From Spirochaetia bacterium (GTDB lineage: Bacteria; Spirochaetota; Spirochaetia; Treponematales; Breznakiellaceae), in NCBI GenBank assembly GCA_026002045.1, contig BOAV01000041.1, positions 1-20,910 on the forward strand: 20,910 bases of DNA, written 5' to 3'. This document shows, in pieces, positions 15,433-20,910 of this stretch; the first letter of the stretch is position 1; each line of letters starts with the position of its first letter. The notes below the pieces were generated by a model, which saw only the letters and a program-made list of their open reading frames with translations, did no database searches and was not told the origin of the DNA. A program made the translations under genes and the position numbers.

Positions 15433-15492
15433 TTATATATAATTAGTTTTGATTGTTAAAAAAGATTAAAAGTTTCGGAAAAATAAACCTCG

Positions 15493-15879
15493 TCAAAAAC
15501 TTGAGCATAATGCTTCACCCTTGATTGACGAATACAAGTTAAAAGGGATAGCCATTGCCTTAATTTTATTTTTTAGTAATAACCCGTAAATCCTTGGTGC
15601 CCACACTTTATTTTCAGAGTGAATAATTATCTTTGTAAAACTTAGGTCTTTGGTCTCTATAAGCCATTTGCAAAAACTGTATCCATCATGAGGAAGAGGA
15701 TTGTGCTTGTTTTCTCTCCACCCCAACAGATCATGATCTATAAAGACCAGATTATATAGGGATGGACCATAATTAGAGATTGCTTCATCATAAGTAGAAG
15801 CAAATTTGATATTATTAGGAAAGTGGTCTCTAAACCACTCCATCCTACCGGGGTTATCTTCCAATACAAATACATTCAT
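15493..15879 (-). CDS. Cyclic-phosphate-processing receiver-like (cREC) protein
   Basis: cREC domains are receiver-like proteins predicted to process cyclic phosphates, often near RNA-repair genes. The 128-residue protein matches: VFVLEDNPGRMEWF (3-16, acidic pair E7/D8), a TYDEAI helix, LVFIDHDLLG (44-53, D48/H49/D50), DGYSFCKWLIE (65-75), and KIIIHSENKVWAPRI (83-97) in the place of the IHS(H/E)N block. The ATG at 15879 has AGAGG six bases upstream and a near-consensus promoter about 80 bases upstream. The C-terminus (LYSSIKGEALCSSF) departs from the usual ending. A classical response regulator is unlikely because the spacing and the HSEN motif differ. Confidence 0.72.
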   Translation of the reverse strand: MNVFVLEDNPGRMEWFRDHFPNNIKFASTYDEAISNYGPSLYNLVFIDHDLLGWRENKHNPLPHDGYSFCKWLIETKDLSFTKIIIHSENKVWAPRIYGLLLKNKIKAMAIPFNLYSSIKGEALCSSF

Positions 15880-15911
15880 CTTTAACCTCTTTTAAGCCCA
15901 TTCTTAGATAT

Positions 15912-15948
15912 TACCATATGCAAAATGGGACTAAACTAAAATATGGTA
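15912..15948. repeat. Inverted repeat in the cREC leader
   Basis: TACCATAT (15912-15919) and ATATGGTA (15941-15948) are exact inverses. The pair lies just downstream of the expected start site, so it could be an operator or a leader hairpin. Confidence 0.45.
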
Positions 15949-15959
15949 TTTCATAGGTT

Positions 15960-15988
15960 ATAATATCAATAAATCATACATATTTCAA
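15960..15988 (-). promoter_or_regulatory. Promoter of the cREC gene
   Basis: On the minus strand TTGAAA (15988-15983), exactly 17 bases, then TATTAT (15965-15960). The start site would be near 15953, about 74 bases before the ATG. Confidence 0.55.
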
Positions 15989-16052
15989 TATATGATTAAC
16001 TTAATGTGGTAGTTGAAACTTATGTCAAACTACTACTTTCTTTTTTTACAAG

Positions 16053-16292
16053 TTATTCTTTTGGTCTCTCCCCACCATAATTACAATTAAATTTTATGTG
16101 TTTGATAAAGTCATCATATAATTCAGTAGTCTCTTCTGTGAGAAGATAACTACTAAAGTGATAAAGATCATCATAAAATTTTTCAAAAGATTTTTTTAAC
16201 TTTCTTGCCACAAGTGATGCTTCTTCATTTAATTCAAGATATTTTGTTGAATAACCAGTGGCACCACGTTTGATGTAATCATCAATAATCAT
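16053..16292 (-). CDS. Hypothetical helical protein, 79 residues
   Basis: I do not recognise this protein. It is soluble and almost entirely helical and charged (LNEEASLVARKLKKSFEKFYDDLYHFSSYLL, TTELYDDFIKHIKFN). The ATG at 16292 (MIIDDYIKRG) is favoured, with GGAG about ten bases upstream; the frame extends to a TTG at 16352 without a ribosome site. Strongly AT-rich, phased A-tract DNA lies upstream. The gap to the cREC gene holds partly matched inverted repeats but no clear terminator. Confidence 0.55.
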   Translation of the reverse strand: MIIDDYIKRGATGYSTKYLELNEEASLVARKLKKSFEKFYDDLYHFSSYLLTEETTELYDDFIKHIKFNCNYGGERPKE

Positions 16293-16418
16293 TTTTTTCA
16301 ATCTCCATAAAAAAGGACCAGATGTTACTGATGGGGAAGCATCATATAACAACTAGTCTTTAACTATTTGGTTTATAAATCTCTTCCCAGATTATTTTAC
16401 TATACTACTATATTAACA

Positions 16419-16466
16419 TTTTTTTTGATTTTTTCACACTTTTTTCATTAATTTTTCAAGAAAAAA
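16419..16466. promoter_or_regulatory. Phased A/T-tracts, probably bent DNA
   Basis: Plus-strand T-tracts at 16419-16426, 16429-16434, 16440-16445 and 16452-16456 and an A-tract at 16461-16466 have centres spaced 9-11.5 bases apart, on average about 10.3, one helical turn. It lies between the end of the NUMOD3-tailed gene and the next gene downstream, where it could act as an UP-like element. Confidence 0.5.
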
Positions 16467-16505
16467 TACTGACAGTCATTCACCAGACTATTATACATAC
16501 AACTT

Positions 16506-18113
16506 TCAACTATCATTTATTACCTTTGTTATTCCATACTTGGTAAAATCTTTGGTCTTAATTCTTTTATTTTCATCACCATGGATGATTTGGCATATAT
16601 CTTTTAGTCTGATGTACTCCTGACCTTTATATAAATAATGACATTTTGAGACTTCTCTCTTTCTACCTTTTAATGCTTTTGAATGTTCTGGCCGTTTTCT
16701 TCCCTTCATGGTGGCACTTATCTTTTCTTCCCTTGATAGGACGGAACTATTTTCAGAAATATCACTGGTAGAATCTATTTCTGGTAGGTTGCCGATATTC
16801 GGGCTATTGAATGGATGGCTAATTTCGTTATTAGATGATTGACTGGTCCCGTTGTTAGATGATCTCGTCGTCGATTGTCCTCTATATGACCCCCTAGATT
16901 CACGACCACTACCACAATAATCCGATCTAACAACGGAACCACTACCTCCACCTGAACTAATAACTGATCCAGCCTCCCCATCAGAACAATCACGACCGCC
17001 AGATAGCTGTGTTTTTTCGGCTTTTTCATCAATGCTAACTAAATCAGAGTCTTTTAACTTCCTTACTCTTTTCCCTGTTGTGGGGTCAATGGTGGTAATC
17101 CTATCTACCCTTTCTTTTATCTTCTTTTTTGTTTCAGCCGCTTTAATGGCAATAGCATGGTTATCCCGAACCTTCTTTTCTTTCAGGGAATTGGGGGAAT
17201 AATGTCTCCACCTCTCAATGAATAATGCCCTCTCGGTGTCAAATTCCTTTTTAATCAAAATAGCAGCACCATCAATAGCCTCTTTAATAATATCAATTGA
17301 ACCATTGGAATAGAAGCAGTCAAAGGCATTAGCCACCCTAAAACCTTGCCCTATTAGTGATTTTTTAGTTTCTTCCTCAATCCGGCCCGTCCACCACCAA
17401 ATTGACTGCTTCCAGTCCTTGATGAGGTTTGTGTTGAACTCTGCCCCGGTCTTTGAGCCGAATAAAACATTTTGCATTCTTGCCCATCCTTCTATGAACT
17501 GCTCATCACTAAGTGAAAAATCATACTTCTTTTTACCAAATGTTCCTTTCTTGGCCCTGATAAAGTTTGCCTTTGCCTTAGCCATTGAAGGTTCAAAGCA
17601 CCACCTGAATGTACAAGTCTTATCATCATCGGTTTCATCTTCAATGCCAATCTTTTTCATAATATCTTTTCTTAAATGAATGTCGTCCTTGGTTCCCAAC
17701 CAGATCCCTGACCATAACAATTTTATGGTGGCTGGAACTTCGGCATGAATGTCAAATTGGTGCCACCCTACCGGGAATATTGTTAAAAGATATTCATCTC
17801 TTTCTGTAGCACCATCCTTGTGTTCTGTGAGGGCACATTTTGTGGTAGTCCTACCAGAGAATTTACATTTTAGGGTTAATTCTTTTTTTGAAGTCTTGCC
17901 ATATCTTTCTTTTTCCCATCTGAATGTTAGCCCGGATGTTTCTTTTATCTTGTTTTCCAGATACTCAACCTGTTCCGGGCCTTTGGCTGTGATGAATCCA
18001 CCATGAAAATCTTCTACCTGTTGAACTTGGGCAGGGAATCCTGTCAATTTTGGTTTGAATGTATAGGGGATGTTGTTCTGTAATGTTTTGGAATAATCAT
18101 CGTAGTCAGCCAA
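16506..18113 (-). CDS. Large unknown protein with a C-terminal NUMOD3-like DNA-binding motif
   Basis: This 535-residue protein has three parts. Residues 1-345 form an unrecognised globular region with CKFSGRTTTKC (83-93), a tryptophan-rich helix SIWWWTGRIEEE (237-248) and a coiled, lysine-rich stretch to 345. Residues 370-455 are a low-complexity Ser/Gly/Asn/Arg linker. Residues 460-486 (REEKISATMKGRKRPEHSKA and onward) match NUMOD3, the DNA-contact repeat of homing endonucleases, followed by a 45-residue end starting CHYLYKGQEYIRLKDI that resembles a NUMOD/IENR-type DNA-binding module. No GIY-YIG or HNH catalytic motif is seen. The TTG at 18113 is the likely start: GGAG lies six bases upstream and no nearby ATG fits. 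Its leader holds a palindromic operator and a promoter. A role in element replication, recombination or defence is open. Confidence 0.7.
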   Translation of the reverse strand: MADYDDYSKTLQNNIPYTFKPKLTGFPAQVQQVEDFHGGFITAKGPEQVEYLENKIKETSGLTFRWEKERYGKTSKKELTLKCKFSGRTTTKCALTEHKDGATERDEYLLTIFPVGWHQFDIHAEVPATIKLLWSGIWLGTKDDIHLRKDIMKKIGIEDETDDDKTCTFRWCFEPSMAKAKANFIRAKKGTFGKKKYDFSLSDEQFIEGWARMQNVLFGSKTGAEFNTNLIKDWKQSIWWWTGRIEEETKKSLIGQGFRVANAFDCFYSNGSIDIIKEAIDGAAILIKKEFDTERALFIERWRHYSPNSLKEKKVRDNHAIAIKAAETKKKIKERVDRITTIDPTTGKRVRKLKDSDLVSIDEKAEKTQLSGGRDCSDGEAGSVISSGGGSGSVVRSDYCGSGRESRGSYRGQSTTRSSNNGTSQSSNNEISHPFNSPNIGNLPEIDSTSDISENSSVLSREEKISATMKGRKRPEHSKALKGRKREVSKCHYLYKGQEYIRLKDICQIIHGDENKRIKTKDFTKYGITKVINDS

Positions 18114-18123
18114 AAAAAACTCC

Positions 18124-18168
18124 TATGCTTAACCTTTGCTTAAATGCTGGCCAGCAAAAGCAAGCATA
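18124..18168. promoter_or_regulatory. Nested palindromic operator in the leader of the NUMOD3-tailed gene
   Basis: A perfect 12-bp palindrome TGCTGGCCAGCA (18145-18156) is framed by GCTT/AAGC (18138-18141, 18158-18161) and by TATGCTT/AAGCATA (18124-18130, 18162-18168). The centre has no loop, which fits a dimeric protein site better than an RNA hairpin. It lies between the promoter and the ribosome site. Confidence 0.6.
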
Positions 18169-18185
18169 GAAGTTTGGTTTATTCT

Positions 18186-18213
18186 ATTTTAACATTGTAA
18201 AAATAATAGTCAA
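18186..18213 (-). promoter_or_regulatory. Promoter of the NUMOD3-tailed gene
   Basis: TTGACT (18213-18208), 16 bases, TAAAAT (18191-18186) on the minus strand. The start site near 18179 lies just upstream of the palindrome, consistent with repression at the site. Confidence 0.55.
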
Positions 18214-18219
18214 GTGTTT

Positions 18220-18510
18220 TCAATCTAATTCATAGTCATCAGACGATAATTCATCATTAAAGACGATACCAAGGTCTTCATAGAATACTTGTTTTATCAT
18301 TTCAATTTCTTCTTCCATTAATTCTGCATCAATAAATATGTTGTATAAATCAGGGTATTCTTCCTTTAATCTCATATCTGATATAAAGTGATCCGATATG
18401 GATTTTTTAAATCTTGTATAATCTGTTAATGCTTCGTCCAGAGTATTATACTTCGTTTCATTACGAAATCTTGGGATTTGTTTGATATAATACCGTCTTG
18501 ACCTTTTCAT
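18220..18510 (-). CDS. Hypothetical acidic protein, 96 residues, paralogue of its neighbour
   Basis: An unrecognised helical protein. It aligns over its length with the gene at 18561-18851: YYIKQIPRFRNETKYNTLDEAL / YYRDQVPNAKRESDATTLEG, a shared DY..(W/F)K..I helix, LKEEYPDLY / FKEKHPAYW, and the tails SSDDYELD / DADEYKLD. The two are therefore old tandem duplicates. The ATG at 18510 lacks a Shine-Dalgarno; TTACTAA lies just before it, as in the paralogue. The strongly acidic end could be a partner-binding tail or DNA mimic; this is speculation. Confidence 0.7.
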   Translation of the reverse strand: MKRSRRYYIKQIPRFRNETKYNTLDEALTDYTRFKKSISDHFISDMRLKEEYPDLYNIFIDAELMEEEIEMIKQVFYEDLGIVFNDELSSDDYELD

Positions 18511-18560
18511 AAATAATTAGTAATGACTCAGAGAGGATACCCTTTTGAATGAATGTATAT

Positions 18561-18851
18561 TTAATCTAATTTGTATTCATCTGCATCCAATGATTCAATA
18601 AACCTTAAACGAGATTTCTTACGAAAATCTCTTTTTACATTCTCAATTTCTAATTTGGTGATTTCTCTCGTAAGCCTTTCCCAATATGCCGGATGTTTTT
18701 CTTTAAATGCTAAGTCGGGTAAATAGTAGTTTCTTATGGCTTCTTTCCAGTCCTTGTAGTCCTGTATCATCCCTTCAAGAGTAGTGGCATCGGATTCTCT
18801 CTTTGCATTTGGAACTTGATCCCTATAATACAAAATATTTTTAATAACCAT
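18561..18851 (-). CDS. Hypothetical protein, 96 residues, first copy of the tandem paralogues
   Basis: This is the upstream paralogue of the 18220-18510 gene, with the same length and layout but a more basic middle (ENVKRDFRKKSRLRF) before the acidic tail DADEYKLD. Mostly helical, soluble, no recognised family. The ATG at 18851 has no Shine-Dalgarno; TTACTAA precedes it by seven bases. Fifty bases separate it from the second copy. Copies differ at most positions, so both are probably maintained by selection for different partners. Confidence 0.7.
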   Translation of the reverse strand: MVIKNILYYRDQVPNAKRESDATTLEGMIQDYKDWKEAIRNYYLPDLAFKEKHPAYWERLTREITKLEIENVKRDFRKKSRLRFIESLDADEYKLD

Positions 18852-18916
18852 GTTATATTTAGTAATAATGAAAATGAGTGAGGGATAAATTCAGTCCTGC
18901 ATTGGGCTGGTATTAT

Positions 18917-19156
18917 TTATTTGCTATGCTCTGCAACTGTAGCATCTAATAGGACAAAGGATTCAAAGCCATTTGACCTATTTATTTTCCATGTCAAATC
19001 ATAATCCTTCCCATCATCCCCCCTTGCTGGACTCCAGAAGTTTTCACTTCCACCAATTTCCTCTGGCCCTGCAAGGGATGTGAGTTTTACATCATTAAAT
19101 GTGAAAGTAACATCTTCATCATTTAACTCACTCCAAGTGTATTCAATGTTTTCCAT
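18917..19156 (-). CDS. Hypothetical acidic protein, 79 residues
   Basis: I do not recognise this protein. It is acidic, soluble and rich in short strands (DVTFTFNDVKLTSLAG, DYDLTWKINR, FESFVLLDATV), suggesting a small beta fold. The ATG at 19156 has AAGGAG five bases upstream. A 13-bp intercistronic hairpin ends 17 bases before the start codon. It lies in line with DUF2958 and SSB, probably the same transcript. Confidence 0.65.
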   Translation of the reverse strand: MENIEYTWSELNDEDVTFTFNDVKLTSLAGPEEIGGSENFWSPARGDDGKDYDLTWKINRSNGFESFVLLDATVAEHSK

Positions 19157-19172
19157 GTTTTCTCCTTAAAGT

Positions 19173-19204
19173 ATTAGTGATATCCAGAGTTGGATACCAC
19201 TAAT
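19173..19204 (-). repeat. Intercistronic hairpin, 13 bp, perfect only in the minus-strand RNA
   Basis: Arms 19173-19185 and 19192-19204 pair around a six-base loop. The only mismatch is A-C on the plus strand, which becomes a G-U wobble in the minus-strand transcript. No U-tract follows; the ribosome site AAGGAG comes soon after. It may process or protect mRNA, or limit read-through from DUF2958 to the next gene. Confidence 0.65.
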
Positions 19205-19212
19205 GTTTTGTT

Positions 19213-19668
19213 TTAATTGTCCTTTTTGTCCTCAAATAAAGGATCATATCTCCAGAAATATTCATTGTCTTTCTTGAAGAGTGCATCCTCTATGGTTTCC
19301 TCGTGGCAATAAAGATCGAGGTTTATCATAAGGTGCCTTTCAGGGATTTCAAGGCTGATGATTTCAGTCCTGCCGATATAACCCCATTCTGAGTTTTGGT
19401 AATCATTGTTGAGAATGGCATACCCAAAGAAGATGTCCTCTTCCCGGTCATATTCGGCAATATACCAATCACAGCCTCCTACAAAATAGTGCAAAGCCAG
19501 TGGGTGTTTCGGTAGATTATCAGTTTCCCCAAGTCCGGGGATTTTGGCCACAATGGCATTCAGCCTTTTGACTTCTGCTTCAAAGGCTTCCGGTGTTTCC
19601 ATCATCACCTTAAATTGGGATTTTGGAATGAATTTGATTAGGTCTTCGGAGGGTAATTCAATTTTCAC
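19213..19668 (-). CDS. DUF2958 domain protein
   Basis: DUF2958 proteins are common on plasmids and integrative elements; their role is unknown. The 151-residue protein holds the core of the family: HPLALHYFVGGCDWYIAEYD (about 55-74), then FFGYAILNNDYQNSEWGYI (about 79-97) and the acidic NLDLYCHEETI (116-126). The N-terminus is a helical extension. The start is GTG at 19668, overlapping the SSB stop (GTGA), with GGAGG seven bases upstream inside ssb. Coupled translation with SSB suggests a shared role in replication or transfer of the element. No membrane segment. Confidence 0.8.
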   Translation of the reverse strand: MKIELPSEDLIKFIPKSQFKVMMETPEAFEAEVKRLNAIVAKIPGLGETDNLPKHPLALHYFVGGCDWYIAEYDREEDIFFGYAILNNDYQNSEWGYIGRTEIISLEIPERHLMINLDLYCHEETIEDALFKKDNEYFWRYDPLFEDKKDN

Positions 19669-20003
19669 TTACCTACCTCCAAATCAGGCCGGAACTCAAT
19701 ATGTTCGGCTACAATGACGATTTTGGATTGTTCCTTACCCTTGGAATCATTCCATTTCTTCTGCTGAAGCCGTCCAACTACCCGGACACCCCGGCCTTCA
19801 TGCCCAAGGTTATGGGTATTCTCAGCCACCTTACCAAAGGCTTCCACCTCAAAGTGGCTGACCTCTTTCTCTATACCCTTATGCTTCTTGTAAAACCGAT
19901 TGGAGGCAATGGTGAATGTGCAAAATGACTTGCCCCTTGTGTCCTGGAAGGCTGGTTTTTCCACCAATGTGCCTTCGACAAGTATTGAGTTTAGATTATT
20001 CAA
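19665..20003 (-). CDS. ssb: Single-stranded DNA-binding protein, short form
   Basis: SSB coats single-stranded DNA in replication and repair. The 112-residue protein is a single OB fold: NSILVEGTLVEKPAF (5-19), CTFTIASNRFYKK (28-40), EKEVSHFEVEAFGKVAEN (45-62), GRGVRVVGRLQQKKW (71-85), then IVIVAEHIEFRP (95-106). It stops after the fold and lacks the acidic tip (DDDIPF type) used to recruit partners. The start is a TTG at 20003 with AAGGAG six bases upstream. The opening residues resemble spirochaete SSBs from memory, which is the main taxonomic hint. A plasmid or island copy, distinct from the chromosomal one, is likely. Confidence 0.9.
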   Translation of the reverse strand: MNNLNSILVEGTLVEKPAFQDTRGKSFCTFTIASNRFYKKHKGIEKEVSHFEVEAFGKVAENTHNLGHEGRGVRVVGRLQQKKWNDSKGKEQSKIVIVAEHIEFRPDLEVGK

Positions 20004-20122
20004 TGATTACTCCTTGGGATTTATGTAAGCGTATTTTTATTCCATGAAGAAAATCAACCCTAAAATACTGAAGAATCGGTAGGAGAATATTTATTTTTCT
20101 TTTCAAAAAGTTTAGATATCCA

Positions 20123-20149
20123 CCAGCATCAGAAACTATGTACTGCTGG
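20123..20149. repeat. Inverted repeat in the gap before ssb
   Basis: CCAGCA (20123-20128) and TGCTGG (20144-20149) pair around 15 bases that include ATCAGAAACT, a ten-base word found again at 20710-20719 in the next gap. No U-tract follows. The same TGCTGG/CCAGCA halves form the palindrome at 18145-18156. Confidence 0.45.
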
Positions 20150-20163
20150 CTGATTGTTGGAAT

Positions 20164-20604
20164 TTATTTTTTGATGTTTTCTCTATGTTTTCCAATAACA
20201 GCATAAGCAAAATTATTATACTTTTTGGGAAGATGTGGGAAACAAAGCCCACCCTCTTTATCTTTCTTAACCACAAACTTTGGGGGGTTAGAAGATTTCT
20301 TTCTCAAAACTTCTGAGCCATCTATTTTGAAAATAGTCTCTCTGGTATTTGTGAATTTTATCCACTCTACTATGGCATCTTCCATAGTCTTTTTCTTACC
20401 AACATAGATCACATCATGAAGATGATATTCTATATCTTCTAATTCTGGATGATCAATATGGAATTGTGAAACAAGTTGCCACTTTCCAATTTTCCCATTT
20501 TTGTTAGCAAAGAAATTACTCTTTAAAACAGATTCTTTGCTATTCACCAGACCACAGACAGAAGAGCTTGCTTCTTCTGCCAACTTTTGAATTGTTGTTA
20601 TCAT
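20164..20604 (-). CDS. Hypothetical protein, 146 residues
   Basis: No family is recognised. The protein is soluble and mixed: helical start (TTIQKLAEEASSSVCGL), then KWQLVSQFHIDHPELEDIEYHLHDVIYVGKKKTMEDAIVEWIKF, a patch of lysines and a GGLCFPHLPKKYN segment. The ATG at 20604 has a weak GGTGGG region about ten bases upstream. It lies upstream of ssb on the same strand, separated by 160 bases with an inverted repeat. Confidence 0.65.
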   Translation of the reverse strand: MITTIQKLAEEASSSVCGLVNSKESVLKSNFFANKNGKIGKWQLVSQFHIDHPELEDIEYHLHDVIYVGKKKTMEDAIVEWIKFTNTRETIFKIDGSEVLRKKSSNPPKFVVKKDKEGGLCFPHLPKKYNNFAYAVIGKHRENIKK

Positions 20605-20673
20605 TTTTGATACCCACCATTCTTAAAAATTAGCCAGCCACTACGAGCCAGTTTTATATACTTTATGTAAGTT

Positions 20674-20699
20674 ACCATCAGACTTTAATATCTGATGGT
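20674..20699. repeat. Perfect 9-bp hairpin between genes
   Basis: ACCATCAGA (20674-20682) and TCTGATGGT (20691-20699) are exact inverses around eight bases. It lies between the partial gene at the window edge and the 146-residue gene. No U-tract follows on the minus strand. A second small inverted repeat, GATCA-GAAACT-TGATC, is at 20709-20724. Confidence 0.6.
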
Positions 20700-20744
20700 T
20701 GATAGCATGATCAGAAACTTGATCGCCGCTTTTCAAAAGATTAT

Positions 20745-20910
20745 CTAATCTAAGTCAGCATAATATGGTGATAACTCATCTACTGGATCAACTATATGAA
20801 ACCCAGTTTCTGGAATAGATAATTCCGCTAGATAATCAATTAAAATTTCTACAAATTGACCATATTTTGAATAAGCACTATAATATTTATATTTTCTAGT
20901 AGATAAAAAT
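20745..20910 (-). CDS. C-terminal part of an unknown acidic protein, cut by the window edge
   Basis: An open frame of 54 residues runs from the window edge to a TAG at 20745 without a stop (KYGQFVEILIDYLAELSIPE, then DPVDELSPYYADLD). The end resembles the acidic tails of the tandem paralogues: DELSPYYADLD beside DELSSDDYELD. The start lies outside the window, so the family cannot be named. Confidence 0.55.
   Translation of the reverse strand, partial: FLSTRKYKYYSAYSKYGQFVEILIDYLAELSIPETGFHIVDPVDELSPYYADLD

Noticed and set aside
15320..15436. Solo end of a complete insertion sequence
   Set aside because: Both inverted ends and the duplication are present within 117 bases, with no transposase inside.
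16775..17032. Minus-strand open frame rich in valine inside the NUMOD3-tailed gene
   Set aside because: It is the out-of-frame shadow of the Ser/Gly/Asn linker.

Overview
The window looks like an accessory (defence plus mobile-element) region of an AT-rich bacterium. Taxonomy is inferred, not proven. The single-strand binding protein near the right end opens with a sequence that I associate with spirochaete (Treponema/Spirochaeta-type) SSBs, and many genes carry ordinary Shine-Dalgarno sequences and sigma70-like promoters. There are no rRNAs, tRNAs, CRISPR arrays or complete insertion sequences.

Left part (1-11.4 kb), a defence island. On the minus strand, a two-gene Kiwa system (kwaA, membrane sensor; kwaB, DUF4868 effector) is followed by a methyltransferase-like gene and a DUF1848 radical-SAM-like gene. 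Both of the latter are broken by single-base deletions in short homopolymers. A small plus-strand gene (DUF2158-like) and a non-coding stretch that looks richer in GC than its neighbours separate Kiwa from a plus-strand pair of very AT-rich DUF262 genes. These two overlap: the first is a GmrSD-type DUF262+DUF1524 (HNH) protein, the second a DUF262 protein with a different C-terminus. Converging on them from the right is a tight minus-strand operon of two ADP-ribosylglycohydrolases (one-base overlap) and a PGN_0703-like PD-(D/E)XK nuclease, driven by an extended -10 promoter. This three-gene ARH-ARH-nuclease operon is the best candidate for an undescribed system.

Middle (11.4-14.6 kb). A PIN-domain toxin-like gene with its small downstream partner follows, and its promoter would give a leaderless mRNA. 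A 360-base gap with duplicated operator-like repeats and a 12-bp hairpin comes next. A DUF1508 protein with a basic AT-hook-like tail diverges from a plus-strand operon of DUF932 (TIGR03299 phage/plasmid-like), a RadC-type JAB protein and a translationally coupled 54-residue protein.

Right part (14.6-20.9 kb), all on the minus strand and resembling a plasmid or integrative-element cargo/core region. It holds small unknown genes, a cyclic-phosphate-processing receiver-like (cREC) protein and a 109-bp MITE-like element with a 4-bp target duplication. It also holds a 535-residue protein ending in a NUMOD3-like DNA-binding motif, with a palindromic operator in its leader, two tandem paralogues, a DUF2958 protein, an SSB without the acidic tip and a partial gene at the edge. 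Several intercistronic gaps in this arm hold perfect or near-perfect hairpins without U-tracts, and three small genes share acidic C-termini.

The layout suggests a mobile element backbone (SSB, DUF2958, DUF932, RadC, NUMOD3 protein) carrying a stack of anti-phage modules. Domain names rest on motif recognition by eye; no search was run.
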